A DNA stretch of 64,000 nt from Methylobacterium gregans (GTDB taxonomy: Bacteria; Pseudomonadota; Alphaproteobacteria; Rhizobiales; Beijerinckiaceae): positions 17,804-81,803 of the forward strand of contig NZ_BPQM01000064.1 of NCBI RefSeq assembly GCF_022179245.1, given 5' to 3'. Both the position numbers and the translations under genes were made by a program. Shown here piece after piece: positions 49,814 to 58,399 of the stretch (position 1 is its first letter; each line of letters starts with the position of its first letter). The notes under the pieces were generated by a model. That model saw only the letters and a list, made by a program, of their open reading frames with translations. It was not told where the DNA came from and did not search any database.

Positions 49814-49853
49814 GATACCAGCCTTCCCCTCTGATACCAGCCTGATACCAGCC
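49814..49853 (+). repeat. Left-end repeats of element 2, GATACCAGCC (x3)
   Basis: Direct copies at 49814-49823, 49833-49842 and 49844-49853, 42 bases inside the tRNA fragment. They differ from the element 1 repeat (GGATACCAC) but share the GATACCA core, as expected for arm sites of a related but distinct integrase. Confidence 0.62.
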
Positions 49854-49958
49854 GCGGGCGGGTTTGCCCCTCGATGCCTATGCTGGGTGCGCCTGAAGTT
49901 GGGGGCGCGGCATACGATGGGGTCGTCCGTCATCCCGGCGGATGCTAGGTGTTCGCGC

Positions 49959-50708
49959 ATGGCCGATGTGACCGCCATCGAGTGGACCGACGCGACTTGG
50001 AACCCGGTGACGGGCTGCACCAAGATCAGCCCCGGCTGCGACAACTGCTATGCCGAGCGGTTCTCAGAACGGTTCCGTGGCGTGCCGGGTCACCCGTTCG
50101 AGACGGGGTTCGACCTGACCCTGCGTCCGGCGCGCCTGGGGCAACCGCTGGCGTGGCGCGAGCCGCGCATGATCTTCGTGAACTCCATGTCGGACCTATT
50201 CCACAAGGAGGTGCCCGAGGAGTTCGTCGCTCGCGTCTTCGACACGATGGAGCGAGCGAACTGGCATACGTTCCAGATCCTGACGAAGCGCTCCTCCCTA
50301 ATGCGGGATTTCCTCCGTCGCCGGTACGGCGCGAGCCGGGGCCCAGCGCACATCTGGTGCGGCGTGTCGGTCGAGGACGGCTTGAGGACCTCGCGCATCC
50401 GCCACCTTCGCCAGGCTCCGGCCGGCATCCGGTTTCTCTCCATCGAGCCCCTGGTTGGACCCGTCGGTCGACTCGACCTAGACGGCATCGACTGGGTTAT
50501 CGTCGGTGGCGAGAGTGGCCCCCGCGCCAGACCGATGGACCCGGAGTGGGTGCGGGAGGTCAGGGACCAATGCGTCGTGGCCGGTGTGGCCTTCTTCTTC
50601 AAGCAATGGGGTGGATTCCGCCCGAAATCGGGCGGCCGCAGCCTGGACGGACGGGAGTGGAGCGAGTTTCCTGTCGCCCCACGTCGCTCTAAGGTTGCCG
50701 CCGGATGA
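49959..50708 (+). CDS. DUF5131 (phage Gp37/Gp68-like) protein
   Basis: A 249-residue protein from ATG 49959. It begins MADVTAIEWTDATWNPVTGC and carries the three-cysteine cluster C-x6-C-x2-C in GCTKISPGCDNCYAERF, as in radical-SAM-like enzymes. Later motifs are FVNSMSDLFHKEVPEEFV, NWHTFQILTKRS, WCGVSVED and WVIVGGESGPRARPM. This family is regularly encoded next to TcmP proteins, as here (4-base overlap). The chemical role is unknown; occurrence in phages and islands hints at nucleic-acid modification or defence. Confidence 0.87.
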   Translation: MADVTAIEWTDATWNPVTGCTKISPGCDNCYAERFSERFRGVPGHPFETGFDLTLRPARLGQPLAWREPRMIFVNSMSDLFHKEVPEEFVARVFDTMERANWHTFQILTKRSSLMRDFLRRRYGASRGPAHIWCGVSVEDGLRTSRIRHLRQAPAGIRFLSIEPLVGPVGRLDLDGIDWVIVGGESGPRARPMDPEWVREVRDQCVVAGVAFFFKQWGGFRPKSGGRSLDGREWSEFPVAPRRSKVAAG

Positions 50709-51631
50709 CGAAGAAGCCCAAGGAAGGTGTCGGCCCTTGGGCTAAGGAGAAGTTGGACGCACTGGGCGAGTACCTCGGGTTCTACACCAAGGTGCTCAAG
50801 AACCAGGGCTGGTGGTGCCGGGGCACCATCTTCGTCGACGCGTTCGCCGGCCCCGGCCGGGCCAAGGTTCGGACCAAGCTGAAGGCGGCGCCGGAGGTCA
50901 GCCTGTTCGACACCGAGCCGGCCGCGGACGCCGAGGCGGTCGAGTACCTCAAAGGCTCACCCCGCGTGGCGCTCGACATCGAGAACCCGTTTTCGCGCTA
51001 CGTCTTCATCGAACGCAACCCGGAGCGCGTCGCCGAGCTGCATGCGCTAGCGGAGGAATACGGCGAAACCCGCCGCATCGTCGTGAAAGAAGGCGACGCG
51101 GCCACCGAGCTCCAGGCCATCCTCGACAGCGGTATCAACTGGAAGCATCACCGGGCGGTCGTCTTCGTCGACCCGTTCGGGATGCACATCCCATGGTCGA
51201 CGTTGGAGGCCCTGGCGCGAACCGGCGCCATCGAGGTGTTCGTCAACTTCCCGCTGGGCATGGCCATCCAGCGGTTCCTCGTGCGCAGCGGTGACATCCG
51301 AGAGAACTGGCAGGCGACGCTGGACAGCTTCTTCGGGAGCCCGGACTGGCGCATCCATGCCTACGAGGAGCGCGACGGTCTGTTCGGGGCCGAGACCCTC
51401 AAGCTCGCCGATTCCGGAATCCGGCTATTGGAGTGGTACCGTGGCCGGCTCAAGGAAGCGTTCGGGCATGTCTCGCCGGGGCGCCTCATCCGCAACACTC
51501 AGGGTGGTCACTTGTATTACCTCGTCTGGGCAGGGCCCAATAAGAAGGGCCTCGACGGCGCACAGCACATCCTGAGCAAGGGCGACCGGGTGCCTCCAGC
51601 ACGAGGACGTAAGCTGACCATCTACGGTTAG
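50705..51631 (+). CDS. tcmP: Three-Cys-motif partner protein TcmP
   Basis: A 308-residue protein overlapping the DUF5131 stop by 4 bases. It shows EYLGFYTKVLKNQGWW, TIFVDAFAGPGRAKV near residue 45 (a methyltransferase-like glycine loop), FIERNPERVAELHALAEEYG, VVFVDPFGMHIPWSTLEALA and GGHLYYLVWAGPNKKG, the pattern of TcmP proteins. The Rossmann-type motifs suggest an AdoMet-dependent methyltransferase acting with the three-Cys partner. Coupling indicates one complex. Confidence 0.87.
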   Translation: MTKKPKEGVGPWAKEKLDALGEYLGFYTKVLKNQGWWCRGTIFVDAFAGPGRAKVRTKLKAAPEVSLFDTEPAADAEAVEYLKGSPRVALDIENPFSRYVFIERNPERVAELHALAEEYGETRRIVVKEGDAATELQAILDSGINWKHHRAVVFVDPFGMHIPWSTLEALARTGAIEVFVNFPLGMAIQRFLVRSGDIRENWQATLDSFFGSPDWRIHAYEERDGLFGAETLKLADSGIRLLEWYRGRLKEAFGHVSPGRLIRNTQGGHLYYLVWAGPNKKGLDGAQHILSKGDRVPPARGRKLTIYG

Positions 51632-51789
51632 GCTGTGGACCAGACCGGCATGATCGCCGCATCGTGAGGCCGGTGCCGGCGACGCGCTACACGGGCGAGC
51701 CCGGCGTGGCGGACGTCTGCCTCTCGTACCGGCGGGAGCTCCTCATCGCGCGGCCGACGACGTGGGCGTGCGGGAGGTTCGAGGCCGTT

Positions 51790-52203
51790 TTAGAGCTCGA
51801 TGGCGGCGAATGCCTCCTTGTCCTCACTTGGGATTCCCCTCCAGAACTCGCGTTTTTCCAGGTAGTGGCTGACGTCAATCCAAAGGTCGTCGCAGCTTCC
51901 GTTTGTGTATGACCTCACCTTTCCGTCAACGAATGAAATATGCCAAAGGCCATGGTAGATGTACCCATCTGGGTTTTTAGGGTCATTCCTAGTTTCAGGC
52001 GTAAGCGCAAGTGGTTCTGGCCAGTAATCAATGCTCTCAAGGAGTCTCGTGTTCGTCGCGTTGTGACCGTCGATCTTGATCAGGGTCGCTACTTGGATCT
52101 TGTCTTCCGGGCTTCTGATTAGCCATGCCGTCATGCTCAGCTTTAGCAGGAACTCACGAGCCTGCTCGGTTAGATTACCCTGCTGAAACTGAGGGTCGCA
52201 CAT
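51790..52203 (-). CDS. Hypothetical protein, low GC, recent insertion
   Basis: A 137-residue protein from ATG 52203 (the frame is open to 52293). It reads MTAWLIRSPEDKIQVATLIK from its second Met, GYIYHGLWHISFVDGKVRSY, and ends EFWRGIPSEDKEAFAAIEL. GC content falls well below its neighbours. On the plus strand at 51664-51790 there is a fragment (RYTGEPGVADVCLSYRRELL) that stops being coherent where this gene ends, suggesting that insertion of this gene truncated another one. No family is recognised. Confidence 0.6.
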   Translation of the reverse strand: MCDPQFQQGNLTEQAREFLLKLSMTAWLIRSPEDKIQVATLIKIDGHNATNTRLLESIDYWPEPLALTPETRNDPKNPDGYIYHGLWHISFVDGKVRSYTNGSCDDLWIDVSHYLEKREFWRGIPSEDKEAFAAIEL

Positions 52204-52427
52204 GATCTGCGTCTGATCATGCGTCTTCAGGGACTCTAGTCGGTGCCCGTGGATCGTGCGGGGGCGCCAGGACGGGCGGCGGATAGTGGGCATGCGGATC
52301 TCCAGTATGGAGGCACGCTACCCGGCCCGGCTTACCGCCGGCGGAATCGAATGCACGCATTTGATGTATCTGGGTCAATCGAATCCGAACGGTCGCCTGC
52401 CAGGATGCGGGCAACTTCGGAGGCGCC

Positions 52428-52772
52428 ATGAACCGCTACGACCTGAGTGAAACCTCGCCCGCGACCATGCGGAAGCACATCGACATCGCGAAAGCCAACC
52501 GCGAGGACTTCGAGGCCAGCCTTAATCCAGATGCCGAGCTCAGAGGCATGGTCCGTGGCTGCGACCTCGTCTGGGGCGTCTGGCCGGATCGAGGTCCTGG
52601 CACGCGCCTCGGTCACGGCCTGTGCATCGTCAAGGGCACCCTGATGATGGAGGCCGTCATCGAAGGCGACCTGCGAGCGCAGGTCGCTACCACCACACTA
52701 TGGTTCCCGTCGTTCGAGGTGGCCAGGCTCGCCTTCGACCGCGACGGTGACGGATTCCTGCTGGCCGCGTAG
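52428..52772 (+). CDS. Hypothetical protein (114 aa)
   Basis: The ATG at 52428 follows CGGAGGCGCC. The N-terminal third is helical (ATMRKHIDIAKANREDFEAS), then GMVRGCDLVWGVWPDRG and a beta part ending FEVARLAFDRDGDGFLLAA. No family is recognised. The 3' end overlaps a small opposite-strand frame (52698-52907). Confidence 0.55.
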   Translation: MNRYDLSETSPATMRKHIDIAKANREDFEASLNPDAELRGMVRGCDLVWGVWPDRGPGTRLGHGLCIVKGTLMMEAVIEGDLRAQVATTTLWFPSFEVARLAFDRDGDGFLLAA

Positions 52773-52907
52773 CCCGCCCCGCCCTGCATAGGCCCGCTGC
52801 AGATCGTAGTACGTCCGGACGCCCCGGTCCCAGCGCAGGGCCTCCCGCACCGGGGCGGGGAACCTCGGGCAGGCGACGCGGACCGGGCGGGGCGGCTGCC
52901 GGGTCAT
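52698..52907 (-). CDS. Small hypothetical protein (69 aa)
   Basis: Starts at ATG 52907. The sequence MTRQPPRPVRVACPRFPAPV, EALRWDRGVRTYYDLQRAYA looks like the N-terminal part of a helical protein, but the end is Glu/Arg-rich and may be non-coding. It overlaps the plus-strand gene by 75 bases, so only one of the two may be real over that stretch. Confidence 0.3.
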   Translation of the reverse strand: MTRQPPRPVRVACPRFPAPVREALRWDRGVRTYYDLQRAYAGRGGLRGQQESVTVAVEGEPGHLERREP

Positions 52908-52987
52908 GTGCGTCGCTTTCGGCCGATGACATGACCACATCGCTCAGAGAAGGTAGAGTTCGGCCCGTCACCCATTAGGACACCACC

Positions 52988-53209
52988 ATGCTCCGTCGCG
53001 ACCTGCTCGCCGCCCTTGCGTCCGGGCGCCACCCTAACCCACTTCTTCCTCTCGCGGCCGGAATCCAGCCGCATGCCCCAACGTCGATGCAGCCTCAAAC
53101 CCTGCCCATCGCATCCAACACTTATCCCGCCGGCGGCTCAGATGCCGCGGAGTTGCACCGAGCGCTGAACGTCTCGAACCGACGATTGGACGGTCGGCAC
53201 ACAAGCTAA
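52988..53209 (+). CDS. Possible small protein (73 aa)
   Basis: An open frame starting MLRRDLLAALASGRHPNPLL with no clear ribosome site and no family. The composition is plausible but not decisive. It lies between the small unknown genes and the restriction enzyme gene. Confidence 0.25.
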   Translation: MLRRDLLAALASGRHPNPLLPLAAGIQPHAPTSMQPQTLPIASNTYPAGGSDAAELHRALNVSNRRLDGRHTS

Positions 53210-53386
53210 CGCGGCCGGAAGCAGGTGCCAAACCGAGGCAAGCGGGCGGCAGAGGCGACAGTCGTCACGCTTTGTGGGCGGCACCCGTAGACACGCCAAA
53301 GCTTCTACGCTGCGGCATGGGCGCCTCCTGTACAATCCGGTGCGCACAGGCCAGGGTTGCTCAAGTGATTCTGTTTGTGAGCAAAA

Positions 53387-54388
53387 ATGGCCCGCTCCAG
53401 CGTTCCTCGTGTACCTAATCTCCCCTCCCTGCTCAAAAGCAAGATTTATAAGACGGGGCAGACGCGGGGCGCCGACGATGACGTCATTTTCCAAAACCGA
53501 GTATCGCGGAACAGTACGGTACTAGTCCCCTATTCGCATTGGGCGAAGGCCTATGTGCTCCCCGAGGGTGAAGAGGCCTTTGAGAACGGGTTTATCTGCC
53601 TGATCAGCCCAGACACGTTTTTCGGAACACCTGGTATAGAACGCGAGCTTGCTGAGTACGACCTCGAATTGGGTCAGAACGCCCTCGTATTTTATGAGAC
53701 TCGTTCGCAATGGGATAGGTTTAACCCTGAACGCAGGGGATGGACGCCTGCATCTAGCCGACGGCCGCCGCTCAATGGGCAGTACGTGGCACGAGTCCCG
53801 GGCCTCACCGCTATAGAGGGTGGCGAGCGGATTTCGCGGGGCTTCAACACGACAGCGAACAAGGGCGCTGGAATCAGGCTCTACGAATACGCGGGCACTC
53901 CCACGATCCGGGCAGCGCGCGACCAGTTGGAGGCCCTGTTTTGGCTCTGCGAAGATGCGCTGAGCATCGTCATCGAGAACGACATGCTTGAGGCGGACGC
54001 GCTGCGCCGGAAGGCTCATATCCTCGCGGTCTGCGAGGAGGCTGGCAATCTGGATAGGCAAAGGCTGGAGGCGAACCGTATCCTGGATTCCGCCGGCAAG
54101 ACGGTTTGCCCGCTGTGCCTGGAGCGCCTATCGGGCGCCGGGTTCTTCAACAAGGTGCGGCAAGCGGAGGGACGGGAGGTATCGGACCTCACAGTCACCC
54201 AGGTTAACTTATTTCATATCCGGGAGATACAATACGGTCACTACAACCACGTGCCGTATAACTTAGGATGGGGTCACCACCACTGCAATGTGGTGGTAAA
54301 GGACAGCGGCATTCGTGAGACCCTGGAGTGGATGAGTGCGGTGGTTGACCGCAACGTCGAGGCGGGCTTCCTCAATCGAAGAGATTGA
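53387..54388 (+). CDS. BstXI-like type II restriction endonuclease
   Basis: A 333-residue protein. The C-terminal part carries a zinc/HNH-like region: CPLCLERLSGAGFFNKVRQA, then VNLFHIREIQYGHYNHVPYN and LGWGHHHCNVVVKDSGIRET, a pattern I associate with the BstXI family. It would cut both strands at a specific site unless methylated. The gene converges on a DNA methyltransferase gene with a 17-base 3' overlap, the usual tight pairing of type II systems. GC is lower than average, consistent with transfer. The family name rests on remembered motifs. Confidence 0.68.
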   Translation: MARSSVPRVPNLPSLLKSKIYKTGQTRGADDDVIFQNRVSRNSTVLVPYSHWAKAYVLPEGEEAFENGFICLISPDTFFGTPGIERELAEYDLELGQNALVFYETRSQWDRFNPERRGWTPASSRRPPLNGQYVARVPGLTAIEGGERISRGFNTTANKGAGIRLYEYAGTPTIRAARDQLEALFWLCEDALSIVIENDMLEADALRRKAHILAVCEEAGNLDRQRLEANRILDSAGKTVCPLCLERLSGAGFFNKVRQAEGREVSDLTVTQVNLFHIREIQYGHYNHVPYNLGWGHHHCNVVVKDSGIRETLEWMSAVVDRNVEAGFLNRRD

Positions 54389-55469
54389 GCTCGCGGCCGT
54401 CGGCGAACTTCCGGCGCGGCTTGGGGCCGGTCAGCTTCGCGCGAGGCGCCTCAATGACGACAGACGCCTCATCCGCACCTGCAAGCCGCGCCTTGGCCAT
54501 GTCAGTCCAATGCGGGTCGACCTCGATAGAGACCGCGCGCCGGCCGAGCTTCGTGGCCGCGGCCGCCGTGCTCCCGGACCCCGCGAAGCAGTCAAGCACG
54601 ATGTCGCCCGGATAGCTCGACGTGAACACGATGTGCTCCAGCATGGAGAGCGGCTTCTCGGCCGGGTGCTTGCCCTTGTAGGGCCGGACCGAAGGGAAGT
54701 TCCAGATGTCGGTGAACTCCCGGTCGCCGCTCATGTGGAAGGGCCGGATGATGTCCTCGTAGGCAGGGGTCGCCTTGACCCTGCCGGTCCGCTTGAAGGC
54801 CTGACACATGAGCGCGTACTGGTCGCGGCTCGGGACGTTCCGGCCGGCCTCCCAATTCGAGACCGCCCCGCCATGGTTAACCTTGCCGTAGGCCCCAATG
54901 GCCTCGGTCAGTTGGTAGGTCGTCAGGCCGGCAGTCTTCCTTAGCGCCTTCAGGGTGACGGCGAAGTGGGACTTGAACAGGCTTCCCGGGATGGCCGGTT
55001 CCGCGAAGATGACACGCTCGCTGTGAGGGTAGAACTGCCGCAGCGCCTCCTTCTTCATCTTCTGCTTCCAACCGTCGAAGCCTGGCTCATTCGGCTTGGT
55101 CCAGACGATGTGTGAGAGCACATTGTAGTCCTGGTAGAAGAGCGCCTCGATGCGCGACGACAGGGTTTGGTCGCAGAAGCAGTAGATGGACCCGTTCGGG
55201 CGCAGGATGCGGCGCCACTCGCGAACATAAAGGGCCAGCCAGGCGAGGTACTGGTCATCGTCCTCGAACTTGGTGTCGCCGAAGATATTGTGCTTCTTCG
55301 TCGCATGGTAAGGAGGGTCCGTGACGATGAGCGAGATGGACCCGTCCGGGATATCTTGAAGGACGGGGAGCGAGTCACCCTCGACAACCAGAGCCGCCTC
55401 GGTGCGGAGCACTGCCGCCGAACCGATGGCGCGCGTCACCGCTTGGAATTCGTTTTCTCTACGGTTCAT
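54372..55469 (-). CDS. Site-specific DNA methyltransferase with internal HTH
   Basis: A 365-residue AdoMet-dependent methyltransferase from ATG 55469. The catalytic motif VTDPPYHATKK lies near residue 55 and the AdoMet motif DCFAGSGSTAAAATKLGRRA near 305, the motif order IV before I of beta-type enzymes. DPPY indicates N6-adenine or N4-cytosine methylation. An XRE-like helix-turn-helix (LKALRKTAGLTTYQLTEAIG, then AVSNWEAGRNVPSRDQY) sits between the two catalytic motifs at about 190-245, and may recognise the target site or control expression. It protects DNA from the convergent nuclease. Confidence 0.9.
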   Translation of the reverse strand: MNRRENEFQAVTRAIGSAAVLRTEAALVVEGDSLPVLQDIPDGSISLIVTDPPYHATKKHNIFGDTKFEDDDQYLAWLALYVREWRRILRPNGSIYCFCDQTLSSRIEALFYQDYNVLSHIVWTKPNEPGFDGWKQKMKKEALRQFYPHSERVIFAEPAIPGSLFKSHFAVTLKALRKTAGLTTYQLTEAIGAYGKVNHGGAVSNWEAGRNVPSRDQYALMCQAFKRTGRVKATPAYEDIIRPFHMSGDREFTDIWNFPSVRPYKGKHPAEKPLSMLEHIVFTSSYPGDIVLDCFAGSGSTAAAATKLGRRAVSIEVDPHWTDMAKARLAGADEASVVIEAPRAKLTGPKPRRKFADGRELNLFD

Positions 55470-56103
55470 AGACCCACCCGTGTTGAGCCGCTTAGATAGC
55501 CCGTGGACCCGGCAGGCCGCCACTGCCCGTCCGACTCGTCCAGAGCTAACTTTCGCACCCAAGCGTGAGGGGTTGATTACCCCGCGGGCGGCGCCGTGAC
55601 CGGCGATAGGTCCGGGACTGGCGGCTTTCTGAGGCCGCTTTCCTGTCCTGCCAGTTTGGGTTGACCGCCGCGAGGCCGCGCAGCAGGGACCGCCCCCGCG
55701 CCGTCGGGATGACCAGCTCGACGGCGCGGCCCTTGCGGAGTTAGGCGGGCTTCTGCCAGCAAGTCGACCTGTCGGAGTCGGGGTGTGTTTCGGACATGCG
55801 GCAGCCTCGCGGGAGTTCAGCGAGGAGTGCCGGATGCAGCTTTGGCTGTGGGACCAGGCATGGCGGGAGTGGACCCCACCACCGGCAGCCGCGCCCCTCC
55901 GAGGGCACGTGTCGTCATGATATGTGGATCGCCCGATTCGCATAGGGGAGACCCCCTTGACCGGAAGGGCGGCGTACCCAATGCTTTCTGGGACCGCTGA
56001 ATAAGCGGGTCCTCCCGCGAGGGAGGGCAGACCTATCCGGAACAGGAACCGGTCCAGCGCGAAACGTTCCTCCCGCCTGAGGGAGGGCAGACCAAGTCGA
56101 TGA
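55470..56103. other. Gene-free region with hairpin repeats
   Basis: No gene is supported over 0.63 kb; short frames near 55580-55760 look like degraded coding sequence. Two near-identical blocks, TCCTCCCGCGAGGGAGGGC at 56010-56028 and a variant at 56067-56087, both followed by AGACC, each form a CCTCCC/GGGAGG hairpin and may be a REP-type repeat. The region separates the defence cargo from the element 2 core. Confidence 0.5.
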
Positions 56104-56130
56104 AAGGCCCCGGCATCGCGCCGGGGCCTT
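56104..56130 (+). terminator. Hairpin terminator before the element 2 core
   Basis: AAGGCCCCGG at 56104-56113 pairs with CCGGGGCCTT at 56121-56130, followed by CTTCGTTTCGGGG. The same arrangement and following sequence occur in element 1 at 3119-3160. Confidence 0.82.
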
Positions 56131-56151
56131 CTTCGTTTCGGGGGGCGTGCT

Positions 56152-56682
56152 ATGCCGGGCGGCATGCGCGTCGTCCTCGCCCCCGTCCCAGAGCACCCTG
56201 ATGCCATCGGCCTCGTCGATGGCATGCCCCTGAAGTTCGAGGGTCGCACCCCCTTCGTGGGCGGTCGTCCCGTTGAGCACGCCGACATCGCGGAGCACCT
56301 CGCCGATGCCGTCGAGGCCGCGGCGTCGGCCCTCTGGGGCAGCGACTATACGAACGCCTTGGCGCGGGTTTCCGACCTCAACCGGCGGACCGTCACGCGG
56401 GATAGGTTCGCACGCAACGGCTTGCCCATGTGGCTGCTCGGCCTGCTCGGTCGCGCCGCCGCGGCGCCGGCCCCGCGGGCCATGGGCTACCTGCTGCTGG
56501 CCGCGACCGAGCTCGTTGACCGGGGGCCCTATTCCCAGGGCGGCGCCGTGACGCGCACGCATCCGCGAGACCGCGACGCTCTCGGCGTTCTCGCCCGCGA
56601 GGGATTCGACGAGGCCCTCGCCCTGGTGCACGGCGCCCGGGACGCGCGCGAGCGCCCGATGCCTAAAAATGACGCGACCTGA
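56152..56682 (+). CDS. NRR-motif protein, homologue of 3186-3695
   Basis: A 176-residue protein from ATG 56152 or 56164. The N-terminal 60 residues are a beta-rich segment with PDAIGLVDGMPLKFEGRTPF. The shared motif SDLNRRTVTRDRFARNGLP lies at about residues 78-96, and helices follow. The upstream sequence CTTCGTTTCGGGG...GCGTGCTATGCC is almost identical to that before the element 1 gene, so promoter and translation signals are conserved as well. The product may be the DNA-binding regulator of the AAA+ gene that follows. Confidence 0.7.
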   Translation: MPGGMRVVLAPVPEHPDAIGLVDGMPLKFEGRTPFVGGRPVEHADIAEHLADAVEAAASALWGSDYTNALARVSDLNRRTVTRDRFARNGLPMWLLGLLGRAAAAPAPRAMGYLLLAATELVDRGPYSQGGAVTRTHPRDRDALGVLAREGFDEALALVHGARDARERPMPKNDAT

Positions 56683-56784
56683 ATCGGAGGTCGTTAGGAT
56701 TTCGTTGACGTGTCTTTAAGGGCCCAACTGTAGGGTCTGCTGACGTGCCCGAGGCGAACGCCTGTGGCCGGAGGATGGACACCC

Positions 56785-58386
56785 ATGCGACGCAACGCCC
56801 CCTTCGGGCGCGCCACGGACGTGCGCGCGCTCCTGCTCGGCGAGGCCCCCTACGGCGGCTCTCCCCAGCGCGACGTCTACGCTGCCCTGGCAGGCCGATA
56901 TCCCGAGCTCGTGACGGGCGAGCACGACCAGCTTCTCCTCGCGTGCGGCGGAAGCCGAGAGTGGGCCGCCGTCGTCACGTCAGTCTGGCGCTCGGTCTCG
57001 GACCGCCTCGGGCGGCAGTCCAAGTACGCCGACGGCTGGCTGGCCATCCGCCTGCACACAGCATGGCGGGAGATGGCCCGCCTGCTCGATCAGCGCAGGA
57101 ACATCGAACAAGAACTTGAGCTCTACGACGGCGAGGACGACGACCTCGGCGCGCTCCGCGACCGCCTTTGCTTCCACTCCTCCGCCTTCGGCAACGAGGA
57201 CGCCATCTCCGCGCTGCAGTCGGTCGTCTGGCATTACGCCAGATCCTATGGGCCCGGCGAGGAGCGCCTGCTCCACGCCGGCGTCGGCGCGTCGATGTCG
57301 GCGGGCCAGACGTGGCGCGTCGGCACGTGCCTCCCGGGCGGCCCCCCGTACGACGTCGTGGGAGCCTGGGCCGAGATCGGGGCCGACGCCCTCCGGGGTC
57401 TCACGCCCAAGCCGAAGGCGGCTAAGCCGCTCCCGTCGCACGTTCAGGCCATCGTCGAGGCGCGGAAGGCGGTCGTCGAGGACGGCCCGTCCCTCATGGT
57501 GCTCGCGTCTACAGAGCACCTGCCCGGGACGGCCAAGAATGGCGACAAGCCGGGCTCGTCGAGCTCGTCGACGCCCCGGGCCGAGTGGGCCCCGTTCGCG
57601 GGCCGGAGATGGCCGCTCGCCCGCGTGGGCGACCTCGCGGTGGCGCGGGCCGAGCTCGTCGCGGAGTTCCCCTATGCCGAGGGCATCGTCGACGCGGTCC
57701 TGCGCGACCTCGCGGGGCGGCCCCACGTTTACGTGCGGCCCGTCCTCCTCGTCGGCCCGCCGGGCTCCGGGAAGACCAGGCTTGCGCGCCGGATCGCGGA
57801 GGTCCTGGGTCTCGGCTGCCAGGTCTATGGCGCGGCCGGGGCAGCAGACGCGTCGTTCCTCTCCACGTCGCGCCAGTGGTCAACAGGGCGGGCGTCGATT
57901 CCGCTGCAACTGCTCAAGCGGCTGCTGGCGGCCTCGGCTCTCATCGTACTCGACGAGCTCGACAAGGTCGGAAGCGGCACGCAGAACGGGTCATTGCTCG
58001 ACGGGATTTTGCCCCTACTGACAGACGACGCCCGCCGCCACTTCGACGCCTACGTCGAGTGCCCCGTCGACCTCAGCGGCGTTAGCTACATCGCCACCGC
58101 CAACGACGTCTCGGGCCTGCGGAAGACGCACCCCGCGCTGCTCGACCGGTTCCGCGTCTACTCGATGTCCGCCCCCCGGCGCGAGGACGTCCCCGTGCTG
58201 CTGCGCGGCGTCATGGCGGAGATCCGCACCGAGCGCGGCCAGGACGCCCTGTGGCTCCCCGACCTCGACGGCGAGGAGGCCGAGCTTGTCGAGGCCCACT
58301 TCACGGAGGGGGGCAGTGTCCGGCTCGTGCGGAGGCTCGTCGAGACTGTGCTCGCCTCGCGCGAGCATCTGGCTGCCCGGAACTGA
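56785..58386 (+). CDS. Lon-like AAA+ ATPase, homologue of 3779-5422
   Basis: A 533-residue protein from ATG 56785 (GTG 56764 would add seven), behind GCCGGAGGA. The N-terminal 250 residues are helical and differ from element 1. The AAA+ part has Walker A LLVGPPGSGKTRLARRIAEV near residue 323, Walker B IVLDELDK near 388, VDLSGVSYIATANDVSGLRK and LLDRFRVYSMSAPRRED, again in Lon order and without a protease domain. Conservation of this gene in both elements, while replication genes differ, makes it a defining core component. A TTGACG box at 56705 may belong to its promoter. Confidence 0.87.
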   Translation: MRRNAPFGRATDVRALLLGEAPYGGSPQRDVYAALAGRYPELVTGEHDQLLLACGGSREWAAVVTSVWRSVSDRLGRQSKYADGWLAIRLHTAWREMARLLDQRRNIEQELELYDGEDDDLGALRDRLCFHSSAFGNEDAISALQSVVWHYARSYGPGEERLLHAGVGASMSAGQTWRVGTCLPGGPPYDVVGAWAEIGADALRGLTPKPKAAKPLPSHVQAIVEARKAVVEDGPSLMVLASTEHLPGTAKNGDKPGSSSSSTPRAEWAPFAGRRWPLARVGDLAVARAELVAEFPYAEGIVDAVLRDLAGRPHVYVRPVLLVGPPGSGKTRLARRIAEVLGLGCQVYGAAGAADASFLSTSRQWSTGRASIPLQLLKRLLAASALIVLDELDKVGSGTQNGSLLDGILPLLTDDARRHFDAYVECPVDLSGVSYIATANDVSGLRKTHPALLDRFRVYSMSAPRREDVPVLLRGVMAEIRTERGQDALWLPDLDGEEAELVEAHFTEGGSVRLVRRLVETVLASREHLAARN

Positions 58387-58399
58387 GGGGGAGGCCGAC

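Noticed and set aside
49814..49853. CRISPR-like short repeats
   Set aside because: Three 10-base copies spaced 19 and 11 bases apart, without constant spacers or cas genes, fit integrase arm sites much better.
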